Positions 1-11,259 of a DNA stretch of 64,000 bases are shown piece by piece (the stretch's first letter is position 1; each line of letters starts with the position of its first letter). Location of the stretch: assembly GCA_022702705.1 (NCBI GenBank), contig CM040429.1:5820073-5884072 (forward strand), in the 5' to 3' direction. The position numbers and the translations under genes are program-made. Origin of the DNA: Papilionanthe hookeriana x Papilionanthe teres (lineage: Eukaryota; Streptophyta; Magnoliopsida; Asparagales; Orchidaceae). The notes below the pieces were generated by a model, which saw only the letters and a list, made by a program, of their open reading frames with translations, ran no database searches and was not told where the DNA came from.

Positions 1-555
1 AGTCGCTCCGCATTCTTCAATCCGAAAGCGCATCACCGTATAGCGGAAAATTCCAATAGGTGTTCGAAGGTCGTAAGGGCCGCATCTTCCGGAGCCATTC
101 CGATCCGGTTGTATCCCGACGATCCATCCATGAAAGAGAAAACTTCATGTGTCGAGGCAATATCCACCATCATTTCGGTATTAGTAACTGAAACTCGTCC
201 TTCGGACATGCTTGTTTAAATCTCCGAAGTCGACACATACACGGATCCGTCCATTCTTCTTCTTAACTCGGCACAACATTAGCTAACTATGTAGGTCATC
301 GCTCTTCTCTTACAAAGTTAGCGTTTATCGGCTCTTTACCTCGGCAATCACTCGTCGCTCTATTTCGAGGCGCATTCTTCTTGGAGCTTGTTTTACCGGC
401 GGTATATCTCTGTCGATTCCAAGTTTATGGATCGCAACCTCTCGTCGATGCTCCCGGCATTTCGTCGTAACTCCATGCGAAGCAATCTTTAAATTCCGAC
501 AATAATCGTATTAGCTTCGTGGATTCTTCTTTATCGAGTAGAGAACTTATGAAGG
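1..555 (-). pseudogene. Ty3/gypsy reverse transcriptase, N-terminal part, degenerate
   Basis: The minus strand translates in broken frames to hallmark Ty3 RT segments: a remnant of the VCVDF/DLNKACPKDEF block, then EVFSFMDGSSGYNRIGMAP and, after a frameshift, FGLKNAER at the left edge. The FxDxxSGYxQI-type block carries the first catalytic Asp of the RT fingers/palm; here it reads FMDGSSGYNRI. The YxDD box would lie beyond the window. Several frameshifts and stops between 180 and 555 make it non-coding. It continues directly from the protease-RT linker at 556-1,002. Confidence 0.8.
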
Positions 556-1002
556 TCAGGCGAGGCTGTTCTCGATCCCGAGGTTGATTTCCTTCAATTC
601 ATCGATCGTCGACTTAATTTCTTCTTCAAATTCCGGCGGAGCGTCTTCTAATAGTCGATCAAGAAAGTCATCCTCCACATCGAGGCAATCCTCTTTCGAC
701 TCACTCGGTAACAACCATGCAAAATTCCGAATCATCCACTCGGTCCGACCGTACCAAATCCGAGACCTTCTTAGAGTTAGGATGTCGATTCCTAACATTC
801 CATAATTCTTCAAAGAGTTGCAATTTATCTTTTCGGCATATATCTCGCAAATGTCCCCTGTTCGAATTAATTTTCGCACATAAGGCGAGAAATAACCAAA
901 AGGCAATTCCATTAATTCATTAGCATCCTCATCCAAATTTACATGATTTTCAAGATCGGTAGAAGTAGAAGCACAAGTAAAACTTGATCGGCTTATAACC
1001 AA
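556..1002 (-). pseudogene. Ty3/gypsy protease-RT linker region
   Basis: An open frame of about 148 codons on the minus strand. Its C-terminal end, DELKEINLG, matches the conserved (E)EINLGTEEDP segment that precedes RT in Tat-like pol proteins. The middle is acidic (EDDFLDRLLED, PPEFEEE), as in that linker. No catalytic motif is present. It lies between the protease frame (1,092-2,030) and the RT remnant (1-555). A frame break near 1,000-1,100 separates it from the protease. Confidence 0.7.
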
Positions 1003-1091
1003 GACACGGGACGTCCTCGACCTTTAAGCTCTCGACCTTTTGGGGGAGGACAGGAGTAAGGGTCATAGCGTTCACATAGTGGTTTATACGA

Positions 1092-2030
1092 TCATACATT
1101 GTCTCGTATTCGCCTTTCTCTGTATCTTCCAACGGTATCTCGTACTGAGGTTTTTTTTTGCTTTATCATTATTATTTCTTCTTCAGAACTTTCTTCTTCG
1201 TCGATGTTGATCGTCGGCCTAGTCCATCCAACAACCACATTGGCTCTTCTTCGTCCACGTCCCCGGCCTCGATCTCGGGTGCATGAACTAAAAGAACCTT
1301 TATCATTTCGTTGTGAGGAAATGACAGTAGATTGTCGAAGCGGAGTTGAATGACCCCCTTTTCGTAATCTTTCTGAATCTTTCACTCGCAGCTTCGCAAT
1401 CACTTCACGAGAGAAAACAGTCTTCTTCGGAGGCGAGTAGTAAGTCGCGTCTTCATGAATGCCAACTTCATGAACCGAAAATGGTTGTAAATCTCCTTCG
1501 ATGCAATATTCTTGTCCTTCTTTGTAGTATTTGATGCATCGATGTAGAGAAGACGGAACCATGTCATGTTCATGAATCCATGGTCGACCAAGTAGAGCAT
1601 TGAAAGAGGTCTCGGCGTCGATAATATGGAATTTAGCGGTTGTTACCAGTCCTCCAACCTTCATCAATAAAGTAATTGATCCAAGGGCTCTCTCTCCCTT
1701 TTGGTTGAATCCTCTTAACATCATTTTATCAGGCACAAGTTTATGAGTTTCAATATCCAAATATGCCAATGTCCGTAGACTCATCAGGTTGAGGGATGCT
1801 CCAGGATCAACCAAAACTCTGGACAGCACAAATCTGCCAATACTGACGGAGATATAAAGTGGACGGTTGTGGTCGGCGGTATCGAGCAGCAAGTCTTCAT
1901 TTGTAAAAGTAACCCCGGGCTGTTCCTTCAACGAGCAAACTACATCCGAGGATGTGCTGGCTAACTGGGCTAAGCAAATATCTGGATCAAGTAGAGCTGA
2001 AACCAGAGATTCCCTTATTTCTTTTGACAA
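1092..2030 (-). pseudogene. Ty3/gypsy retropepsin-like aspartic protease
   Basis: A frame of 312 codons with a retropepsin fold signature. The flap and hydrophobic strands surround the active-site loop VLVDPGASLNLMS at about residues 71-83, and FNALLGRPWIHEHDMVPS at about 144-161 is the conserved segment after the protease core in Tat-like elements. The active-site triplet reads D-P-G instead of D-T/S-G. The Asp is kept but the flanking Ser/Thr is lost, which should impair folding of the fireman's-grip hydrogen bonds. In an active element it would process the Gag-Pol polyprotein inside the virus-like particle. The Arg-rich tail (about residues 252-262) is linker. This is a decayed copy, although this frame happens to remain open. 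Confidence 0.8.
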
Positions 2031-2627
2031 GATTAGAGCGTCGTAGATGCTCAGTTTAGCCGGCAGCTTCCTAAGATGAGCTAAGCACGTTATAATCCAT
2101 TTTGTTCGAATTTCGATTTCCTCCGGGCACGCGTTTCTTCCGTTGCTCGGGGTGGTTCTTCTTGTGTAACTCGTTGCTTTCCTTTATCGAGTCGGAGTCG
2201 TCCCCGAGGGTATCACTTTTCCTCTTCTTAAGTAGACCTCCGTTATCTTTTTTGATACTGTAGTTGATTGTTCTGGTGCTGAATCTGAATCAGACAAATC
2301 CAAGTTGATGGCGATCGGTGTTCCTTTACATTCAAGGACCGGTTCATCACTTTCCGAATCATCGTAGGCGGTAGCGTCGATGGTTTCTTCGTTCGATTGA
2401 CGGGTTCATCGGACTCGAGCACAATTCGAGGATAGGTTCGGGAATCGAAATCGAAACTAGAGTGACCGGGATCGACCACACTATCGCAGTAAACAGATGA
2501 AAACGTAGCCGAAATCATTATCATTACATTTAAAATACCCCGTAGGAGCAAAAAGATAATCGTACAAGCTCGCAGGTTCGAGGATTTTCTCCCCGAATCC
2601 GAGAAAACAAGTCTAACGAGGCAGCCC
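2031..2627 (-). pseudogene. Gag-protease spacer, degenerate
   Basis: This stretch joins the gag C-terminal frame to the protease frame in the same minus-strand element. It holds only short, overlapping open frames (2,243-2,551 and 2,530-2,796) rich in Ser/Pro/Asp, with no recognisable domain. It is interpreted as the frameshifted spacer of the polyprotein. Confidence 0.5.
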
Positions 2628-3194
2628 CTATCCTACCCCCCGCGCTATCGCCTTCGCGACGTCGCTCTTTCCTTTCTTTGAAGAAACTTCTATCTCCGGT
2701 TGAACGGATTGTGGACCCTGAACGTCTTCCTGAACTGAAGCAGTCTGAATCTGATTCAACATCTTTCTGGATGACTTGTTCCAAACTGTAGTCCATTCAT
2801 CTTCTTTTGAGCACGAATCAATCGGAGTAATCGGTTCAGCTGAAATCATATTTATAGATCCTCTTTCAGGCTCTTTCAAGTATTCTTTCGGGATCGTTAT
2901 ATTTCCTTCTTTAAGATTCCTCTCGAGCCAATCCTCGAAGATGAAACAATCTTCTAGGGTATGTCCGAGCATCCTGTGATATGGGCGATAATTAGGCCGA
3001 TTCTTCTTATCGACCTCTTCCGGTTTCCTCGGATCCGGTAATTGAACTCGCATTTCTTCATCGACTTCGAACATCTTGGGTACTCGCTTCATCTTCGAAA
3101 GAGTACACCCTCCTTTTCCGCTCCTCAATAGTACATCCGCCCATTTCCGGGTCGGTATGATCCCGGTCGAGGTAGTTGTTGCTAGGCCGAGCAT
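2628..3194 (-). pseudogene. Gag C-terminal region with nucleocapsid-like motif
   Basis: A frame of about 188 codons. The segment YRPYHRMLGHTLEDCFIFED (about residues 69-88) corresponds to the CxYHRxxGHxxExCxxLKD motif near the gag C-terminus of Tat-like elements, with the first Cys replaced by Tyr. LPDPRKPEEVDKKNRPNY just before it is the usual lead-in. It lies between the gag core (3,206-3,850) and the protease spacer. The role in an active element would be RNA binding within the particle. Confidence 0.75.
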
Positions 3195-3205
3195 ACCGTC
3201 GTCGG

Positions 3206-3850
3206 CTATGCCTGCGACGGTGGTTGGAAATTCTGACGAGAATCTTCTGTATAGATCTTCATCGGCTGTTTTCCTTTATCGACTATCGCTACTGTCCCAG
3301 ACTTCTTCTCGAACACTCTGGTCGTCCTGGGTTTCTCAGTTTTCTCGTGAGAGTCCATATGCTTGATTTCTTCTTGCAAATTGCTCGGCTTTATCGAGTA
3401 GTTTTTCAAAAGACTTGATAGTGAGTCCCTCGAGCATGAAAGCTACTCGATCCATGGATGCTTTTGAGTAAGATCTCAATCGCATGATGTTCCCGTAGCC
3501 GAGGTTCACATTTCATGCTAAGGTTTCTCCACCTCAAGATATAATCCACTAGAGTCTCGTTAGGCTTCGTCTTTCTATCACGAGATCTCCACTAGAGACA
3601 TGGTGCCGTGCTCCGCAAATCTTTTCACGAACAACTGCTCTAACTCGGAGAATGTCTTCACTGATCCGTTAGGCAATTCGGCATACCAGTCAAACGCTAT
3701 CCCTGACAAACTGCTGACAAACTGACGGCAAAGCAATGCTTCGTTACCTCCGGTGTTGCCACAACCAGCTCGGAAATGTGCTATGTGCTGTCTGGGGTTT
3801 CCAGTTCGTTGAATATCTTCAAGTTCGGTCACACATAACCCTTAGGGTAA
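3206..3850 (-). pseudogene. Retrotransposon gag core domain, frameshifted
   Basis: 3,578-3,832 gives a gag-core (Retrotrans_gag family) segment: FVSSLSGIAFDWYAELPNGS, then FSELEQLFVKRFAEHG. This is the conserved F-x5-G-x-A-x2-W-x-x-x-L ... W-x-x-L-x-x-x-F-x-x-x-F pattern. After a frameshift near 3,580 the sequence continues as RDRKTKPNETLVDYILRWRN, the known downstream gag helix (about 3,520-3,580). The 3,206-3,409 frame (Lys-rich) follows. Several frame breaks disable it. Function in an active element: capsid assembly. Confidence 0.8.
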
Positions 3851-5600
3851 GGCATGGCATCGAATTCCTCCGGTAAGGTCTACCTTTTAAAATCAATGCA
3901 CCACTCTTGGACGGGCTATGGCCTCCCGAACTTGTTCGACCATTTCGTCGAACTCTTTTCCGGTATGATGCTTTGAGCGAATCATTCTTTGGTCGATCAT
4001 CTCCGTTAGCCGAGGTGACTTCTCTTCTTTCATCTATAATCCGTATAATCTCCGGTTGATCGACCTCCGGAGAAGCTTACTTGTCGAGACCGAGACAATC
4101 CCCGAGCCGCAACCAAGGAGGCCATGGCGGTAGCCATTTCTTCCATTCTTTTCTCCATTCGACTTATTTGCTCGTCCCTTATCGAGATGGTATTGCGCGA
4201 GTTCGTCTACGGTGTTCCCTTCCGTAGAAGGTTGGGCTTCGCGCGTGCATGAAGCCGCTCCGGTTTCAATAACATCGATATCCATGCCATCCTCTTCGAG
4301 GTAATCTCCGAAGTCTTCATTCTCATTATCGGTGGAATTCCCCGTCCCTGAGCTAACTCTGAAATCTCGCTTTTGAGCCTTTCAATCTTATCTTCAATTA
4401 TTGAACTTTGTGTCACTTTAAGATCTGGAGATCGTTGCGGAACATTTTCTTCACTTACGAATGCTGTGGCCTTATCGGACATTTCAGCTCTTTGCTTTAT
4501 CCCATAGCTGTGTCTTCTAGGCTTGCTAGGTTGTATTGGTACGACGACCTTAGGTATCCACACCCCTTTCTTTGACGGTGATGCTTTGAGACGAGGTGTC
4601 TCAACAGAAGCATCGAAATATCGAAGAGAGGTATGCTCCCCGTGGTGAAGACCAGATACAACACTAAGCAGTCCTTTCATCCTTTTCTTTGAAGCTTTAG
4701 AATCATTTGTATGGTTGGCAACTGGCAGAACTCTAGGACCCAGTCGTGACTTAACTGGTCGACGGCCCATCGATCTGGTAGCAAGAAGATCAATAGTAGC
4801 GGTAGCAATGTCAACTTTATCTCCCAAACGGAACTCCGACGGAATGCGAGCAGTGGAGTTTCAACATCCTTCAATATTTCTTTCTTCATGCGGGGGATAC
4901 CGCACATCCCATTCGCTCGAGCAATTCACCGACCGAACAACCTTCTTCGCGCCTAGTCTCGAAACACTCGTACTAACTCTGGGGACGATAGTGGACTTCT
5001 TCTCCTCCCTACCACGTCCATGAGGTGTTGGCAAGTGCAACGGCAATCTTTCGGATACTTTCATGTCCATCGGTGTCCGTTAAGGGATGGAACCTACTCC
5101 CTTGCAGAAGTGGAGAGATATCCACCGACCTTAATTCTTCAGGACAAAGAGTTTCATTAACATTCACTTCTTCGGAAGTCTGAGCTTTAGTAGCCCCGCG
5201 AACCCTTCGACTGCGATTCCTCCTTTGTGACCGGGTTAATGGCACAACTTTCGAACTTGATCCAATCTCAAACGCTGACGGTGGGGCAACCGATCCTTCA
5301 GTCAAATCTTCAGCAATCATAACTTCCTTCCCTTTAGCAGAAACAGGTTCAGTAGATGCTATGGTAGCGGTAGTATTTTCCTTCTGGTAAGAGGGAAAAT
5401 CTCGCAGAGCAATCCGAGTCGAATTCGGTAGACGGTTCTCGAACTTCGGGAGCAGCGACTTTCACTACAACGTACGGAGCTTTCCCAAGTAAAATCTCAA
5501 ATTCATCGAATCCCGTTCCAAACTCGATAACAGGAGCAACATCGCGGGCATTGCGGCTCGTCTGGCAGTCGCAGAAAAAGTAAGCGTCGGGAATGCCATC
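3851..5600 (-). pseudogene. Gag N-terminal region, degenerate
   Basis: The minus strand upstream of the gag core holds two longer open frames: 4,207-4,827 (206 codons, basic, Ser/Lys-rich, with a coiled-coil-like EDKIERLKSEISELAQ stretch) and 5,009-5,320 (103 codons, Arg-rich SQRRNRSRRV). N-terminal gag regions of Tat-like elements are poorly conserved, so the assignment rests on position between gag core and leader. The start codon of the original gag cannot be fixed. Confidence 0.55.
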
Positions 5601-6145
5601 GCGTAAACTTCAAAAACGGAAAATTCCGGTATTAATTATTTGACAAAGCTCGTAGACCGGTAAGTCTTTATTTAATTGATTAAAGATTTAAAAGTTTTTT
5701 TTTAGTGAAAATTGTGAAGATTTAATTATGTGTTTGTAAGCAAGCATAGCGCGACACCACTTGATTTGATTCGCAACATAGCAAACCAAAATAAAAAAGA
5801 CACAGATAGGAAAGTAAAGTCCAGGACCCAGTGCGGGACAAACTCTACAAATAAGTGCAGAACACCTAGGTGAAACTAGTCCACCAACACACCTATTGGG
5901 GTCCGACCCCAAACGGAAATCGAAGAAAGTCCTAGTGGTCTTCCGAACTCTCCCGTTCCAAGGGCGGCCGAACAAGTGGTTCGAAGTCCAAGAAAAGTTG
6001 ATCGTGCTATCCCAAGGAGAAATGGGTAAAGTACGTCAACGAAGGGTAACTCGGTCCAAAGGGATACTGACACATCACCGATATATGAAGATAAGATTTA
6101 TCGATTCGAATGAAGAGAGAAGCATTCTCACGTGAGTCGCTGGTA
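5601..6145 (-). other. Retrotransposon leader between 5' LTR and gag
   Basis: A non-coding stretch between the LTR edge at 6,146 and gag. It contains no open frame with a recognisable product. The primer-binding site should lie immediately left of 6,146 (read on the minus strand), but no clear match to a tRNA 3' end is visible there, so it is presumed mutated. Confidence 0.5.
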
Positions 6146-7486
6146 TGCCGGCGTTGTTTTGCAGGCGTGAAGTGCCCGTGAAGAGTCGGCTTGGCCGTCG
6201 GAATCGGATTCCGTCGCCCGCTTCGGAAGGATCCTTCAACGAAAAGAAGGAAGTCAATCGACATCATATTTTTCATAGATTGAACGAAAGAGCGTTTACA
6301 CCTCAAGTCATGCACTTATCCCGAAAGACAAACACAAGACTTGGAGGTGAGGCTCGATCAAATAAACTAAGAAATATATGACGTCTGTTTGGTCCGCGAA
6401 ACCAATTTATTTGTCGACAAATTCCCTATTTAATACGAAGAATTAAATAGGGTTTATTTTAAGTGTTCGGAAAATGCTCCTATAAGCGGCAAACCCCTAT
6501 AGTTAATTACATCTTAAATGACCGAAATCATCTAAGAATACTTTTGATAAAAATCAGGAAATATTATCTTCAAGGAGGTCAAAAGGATAGGACTTTTCAA
6601 CGAAATAAGACGTGGAGGTGTGCAAAAGGAGTTGGCTCAAATTTGGAATGTAGAATCCAAAGAGAGAGGAACTAGGGGATGTCAGAGGTCCGAAAGCGAG
6701 CCTCAATAACTTCCCGAGCTATCCTATGGTTTTGTCGACGACGACAAGCTCCACTCGTTGAAGACGACCGAGTCGCCCACTATACTAGCTCCGAGCTCCT
6801 CGTTGCGAAGAGTCTGAGTTTTCTAGGTGGCGAGTTAAAATGTTCAATCAAGTATTGCTATTGTCGAAGTTCTTCTAAACATCTTATGCCAATATGTTTA
6901 AGTGTTAGTACGATTTATAACATGATATGTATATAGACAGAGAGTAATGAGTAGAAGCATGCAACAAGTATATAACGTAACGTGCTTAAACAGGATAACA
7001 TACGCATAGCAGTTATGAAAAGTGACGACTAAACAAGATATAGCATGCAAGAAGACAGTGTAAAGAAGGTAACACGCCGCAAATGTAAACAAACCCGTAT
7101 ACCTTGAGGCCCGTTATTTTCTTTCGTCTAATCGACAGAAGTGTGCCACATGAAAGCCAAGCAAGCAGAGTAAAAGGTTGTCGAAAAACTCAAGAAAACA
7201 AAGTGACTGACCCACAACAGGAAAGCTCGAGAAAAGTAGTAAAAGTCACCCAAAACTCCGAGAAAATCCTAAAAAAAAAGACCACGAGTGCTCTATCAAA
7301 AATCAAATGAAAACCCGAAGAAAACCGCAAGCACTCGGGCCGGGGCTAGGCTCAGAACTGTGTAGTACTGCTCGAAGGGTCGTCGAAGGCTACTCGGTCA
7401 CACGAGTGTATAAAGCCCGCCACCTACAAAGACAGGTGTCCAACTAAACCCGACTCGGAGAGAGTGTTCCCTACCTACGATCGATA

Positions 7487-7667
7487 ATCAACGAGTGGAC
7501 AATATAGTTTTGAAATTTATATTTTAAGCATGCACATGGATTTCGACATACGCAAAACAAAGTTTTATCAATTTTTAATTGTGGTGGAAATATATTTTTT
7601 TATTATGGAATGTAGTATCATATTTTTATCGGCTTTTTTTTAAAAGTATAATTGTCCACGAGTCGAT
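7487..7667. repeat. Inverted repeat inside LTR-X copy 3
   Basis: Arms ATCAACGAGTGGACAAT (7,487-7,503) and ATTGTCCACGAGTCGAT (7,651-7,667) are complementary at 14 of 17 positions, and weaker complementarity continues outward (CTACGA / TCGTAG). An inverted repeat with a related core (GTCAACC.GTGGA) lies at the matching place in LTR-X copy 2 (40,781-41,031). Confidence 0.65.
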
Positions 7668-9940
7668 CATTTCGTAGAGTAAAGGATCGCTAACAATCCT
7701 AAGAAGGTACGGGTGCCCCGCTTGCTCTGTAGCGGTGAATGATACCGTCATCCTACGGTTCACCGGGGCCCTGGAGCGAGTCCTGATGTCGTAGGATGGG
7801 ATATCATTCTACTCTATCACTAGCATGCCTTTTGCATCATCGCCCTCATCGCCCCAAAACAAAACAAAAAAAACAAAACCTACTCCGAGTGAAGCGGGGA
7901 ACACATGTAAATCAACAAGAAGGGGAAAATAGAGGGGATTAACCTGCCTCCAGACCCGGAAAAGACTAAAAAAACTAGAAGGCAAGTTAATCCACTCACC
8001 CCTAAAACATGTAACAACAGAACGCTGAAAGCAGAGCCCGAGATCCTTGAATCGGTCCTGGGGACGTCATTTTCTTCCCCGGGCACAATTGGATTATCCC
8101 TGAGATGGACATCCCTGCATTCAGATAGGACTGAACATAAAGCAGTGACCTCGAGAATCGTTTAAAAATCGATAAATCAAACGAAAAAAGAAAAAAAATG
8201 AAAGAGAAAAGACTCCGAGAAAGCCAACTGAAACTTCGGACCTATACTAAACTCCAGACTTCCTGCTCCTCAACCAAACCTCTCTCTCTCTTTCTCTCTT
8301 TTTTTTTTTATTATTTGGAATAGAATCCCTTTCACATAAGCCCACTCTCACAACTCTGGATCAGACTCACAACAGTAGTAGGTGAATTGCTGGGTCGCAA
8401 ACATATAAGAAGGTGGATATGCACACCCTCACAACATCTCAAGCCAGCTTCAAACTTATCAAACAAGTAAAGAACTCACCAAACACTCAAATTCAAATGA
8501 GCACTTCACAAAACATCACCACCGAGCTAAACTTCCAAATGGGATGAGCCAAAATCAAGTGTACGAATAACATCCCAATTCTTATGTGCTTCAAGTTGAG
8601 CCAAGCACAAACTAATCCATTCATCAAATAAGAATGAGGGGGCCTTAATGAGATTCGGCCAAGCCAGCATAGGGCTCAAACTCGAGCCAATATGAGGCTA
8701 CAAATCAAACCTAAACTTCAACTTCAACATACCTCCTCAAACTCCAACAACAAAGCCTTGCTCGAGCCACCAAAACCCACTCCAAAACTTCAATAAAAGT
8801 CCACAAAAGAGCAGCTGCCAGCCTACCAGAACGACAAACCCGAGCCCCAAATATCAGCCCGTAACAGCCCACCCAATATAGAATCAATTTAAAAGAGATC
8901 CAGGTACCAAAATCAAACCATAATAAAGCTCAAGATGAACCCAAATGAGAGCCGCAGCCATTTATGTATAATATTGAAACCAAAAAATGTCAATGAGATC
9001 AAAACCGAGAGGCTAAAACCGAGCCGTAGTAAAGGCAAAGTAAGCCTAGCACAAGCTCAACATAAATCAGCAATTCAAATCATAAGGAAGGCCAAAAACC
9101 GAGCCAAGCATAGGGTCGAAATGAACCCAGCTTCAAAGCCAAACCGAGAACTCATCAAAAACCAAACCCAACCAATATATGATCCCAAAAACTGAGCTAA
9201 CTATAAAGCCATGAGAACGAATTCCTGCAAATGTTAGAATAGGTGCAATAACCATACACCCAAGTAAAGCTTACGGGTACAAGCTAGAATAAGCCGAGCA
9301 CGCCTCTAAATGAGGTCAAAATAAATCACAACGAGGCCACAAGTATATCAAGCATAGAGCCAAAACTAACTCCTCCATATATCTAATGTTTCAACATGTA
9401 AAACCGCAATGAAGAAGAAGTAGAGGAAGTAGAGAACAAGCCTTTCATGCATATATTGAAGGAACCAACTGAAGTCCTTCCAAACCAAGCTTAATTTTCC
9501 CCTAGCATGTTTTCTAACAAGAGAGATAGAAGGAGCAAAGAAACAAGCTCCACATACATATAAAGCTAAACCAGATTCTCCATTTCTTTCATCAAGCCAA
9601 AACATGCAAAGGACCTTGAGTCCTAACTAAATATATTCAATGTACTCCCTAATCATGCTTCAAGCCATAAGAAGAGCATTTCCAAGACTTGCACAATGAA
9701 ATAAAGCTTCCCTTAACACATGCTTGCCCAACCGAAAACATCAAAACAGGAAGGCTAAATAAATAACAGGAATAACAACTTCCCTGGGGCCAAAACCGAG
9801 AATAAGAAAGGGGTAGAGGAGAGTTACCAGATTGTGTAGAACACACAGGAAGCAAACCGCAAGTATAGGAAGCGTTCCAACAGCAACTCCCCTCTCTTCA
9901 CAAAGGTTTCGGGCCAACCCCAATCCCACCCCAAATGGGG

Positions 9941-9948
9941 TTTAAATA
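9941..9948 (-). promoter_or_regulatory. Putative LTR TATA box (TATTTAAA)
   Basis: The minus strand reads CCTATTTAAACCCC. A matching CTATTTAAACTCC occurs on the minus strand at 34,259-34,266 in LTR-X copy 1, followed in both by a leader-like pyrimidine-rich sequence. Its position well inside the LTR fits a U3/R border. Confidence 0.5.
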
Positions 9949-10539
9949 GGCAGAGAAGGGGAAGCAAAAGTCAAGAGATCAACCTACAGGATCGGGCGCA
10001 GTGGGACCGGCGGCGATGCCGCAGGAGAGGAGCGAGAGAGATCGGTAAGGGGCGTACGCGAGGGCAAGTTGCTCGCACAAGGATAAGGATAGGATCGCGA
10101 GCGGCTCGAGGAGCAAACGGCCGCCAAGGGAGCACGCTCGAGCGCGGGAGGGACGAAGCTTCCATGGAGCTCGCGCGGGAGAGACGAAGCCAACCGGTCG
10201 AGCGTGAGGAGAGTTAGGGCAGATTTAGTTTAATTAGGTTTTTTTTTTTTTTAATTCTTTTAAAAGAAGTTTTAAAATATATATTTTTTTATTTTAAAAA
10301 AAAAACTTAAATTACGAGTTTTGCCCCCCCGACAGGCTATTGTCGCAAGCTTAACGTCGATTTTAAGTGAAATCGACGTTCCGGACGCATCGGCGCAGTC
10401 CGTTTCGTCGTCTGAGGTCGTCTGGGCAACCTCGTCGACGAGCGCGTCAAAATTGCGTCGAAATTTGGTATCGTCGCAAAATTTTGACGCGAGCGCGATC
10501 GAAAGCGAGGTCAACAGCAGTAGACGGATCAGACGAAAC

Positions 10540-10800
10540 AATTCATCGGTTGAACAGTCAAAATAGACGATCAAACGAAGCAGGAGAAGCAATCCAGACG
10601 AAAGAACAACTCGGTCGAGCGAACCAAGTGAGCAGGCAAAGCAATCCAGGCGAGTAGACGAGCGAGCGAGCAGTCCAGACGAAGACGTCGAGGCAGTCAA
10701 GCAATCCAGGTGAAGCATACGAGGGTTTAGACGAAGCATAATAGCTATCCGGGCAGAGCAGTCGAGTAGTCCAGACGAAGTAGTCGAATGATGGCACAAT
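10540..10800. repeat. Degenerate short tandem repeat, CAGTCCAGACGAAG-like
   Basis: The plus strand repeats variants of CAGTCCAGACGAAG and AGCAATCCAGGCGA about eight to ten times with irregular spacing (for example near 10,590, 10,643, 10,671, 10,702 and 10,770). It lies in the proposed U3 of LTR-X copy 3. Open frames here are artefacts of the repeat. Confidence 0.6.
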
Positions 10801-10979
10801 CGATGGTCGAATACGTCGCGGAGAAAGCAGTTGAAGGCGGACAAAGATCCCTCCGAACGATTCCAAGGCGGAGGGGAAATCAAGGCAAAGAAATACTTCC
10901 TCCCTTCCCGCAAGAAGGCAGGCGGGAAGGGAGTCTTGACCGTTCTCCAATGTCTACTGGTGGTTAGGGTAAAAACTTG

Positions 10980-11259
10980 GCTCTGATACTATGTCAAAGT
11001 TTTGAGAAAAATATGCTAAATCCTGAATAGACTCGATCCTTTTTGCTTTGCTTTCGTTCCATTAAATAATAATCTTACAATTTATTTTAGGTATAAATTA
11101 AAGTACATAATTTACTTTATGTAACTTAGTAATACATATTCCTAATCTAAATATTCAGCTAAATCAGAATCAAGATATTGAAAATAACTTAAATAAGGAA
11201 GCTCCTAATTATAGAAACTCCTAATTTAGCTGCCTAATTTCTGTATTTCCTGATTGACA
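10980..11259 (-). mobile_element. Ty1/copia LTR (268 bp) with primer-binding site
   Basis: 10,992-11,259 starts TGTCAA and ends TTGACA, a perfect 6-bp terminal inverted repeat. On its left lies GCTCTGATACTA (10,980-10,991), the reverse complement of the initiator-Met tRNA primer site TGGTATCAGAGC with one change. The LTR is therefore the 5' LTR of a minus-strand copia element whose body continued left. Only about 60 bp of leader remain before the Tat-like LTR begins. On the right it abuts the RT of an older copia element. Confidence 0.85.

Larger units (their letters stand above)
1..10920 (-). mobile_element. Ty3/gypsy (Tat-like) LTR retrotransposon, 5' half
   Basis: The minus strand carries, in the order expected for a Ty3/gypsy element, a long LTR (right), a leader, gag, an aspartic protease, and the start of reverse transcriptase, which runs off the left window edge. 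The protease context GRPWIHEHDMVPSSLH and the gag C-terminal motif YHRMLGHTLEDCF are typical of the Tat lineage; that assignment comes from family knowledge, not a search. Many frameshifts and stops break the polyprotein, so the copy is dead. The rest of RT, RNase H, integrase and the 3' LTR lie outside the window. The right boundary, near 10,920, is inferred from the adjoining copia leader and is soft. Confidence 0.85.
6146..10920 (-). repeat. Long 5' LTR of the Tat-like element (LTR-X copy 3)
   Basis: From 6,146 (TGCCGG) the sequence matches, in the same orientation, the LTRs starting at 29,607 and 38,807 (TGTCGG). Shared blocks include CCCGCTTYGGAAGG, GGTYYGCGAAACC, CCCTATAGTTAATTACATC and TGCTCCGAGCTCCTC. 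Read on the minus strand, U3 lies right of about 9.95 kb, a TATA box is at 9,941-9,948, and R-U5 runs left to 6,146, where the element leader begins. That gives an LTR of about 4.8 kb, unusually long but in line with Tat/Ogre-type elements. Region 8.2-9.9 kb is diverged GAGCC-rich DNA without genes. The right end is approximate. Confidence 0.65.

Noticed and set aside
10272..10950. 213- and 130-codon minus-strand frames (Ser/Leu/Arg-rich)
   Set aside because: They overlap each other on a degenerate tandem repeat in a proposed LTR U3 and contain no domain.
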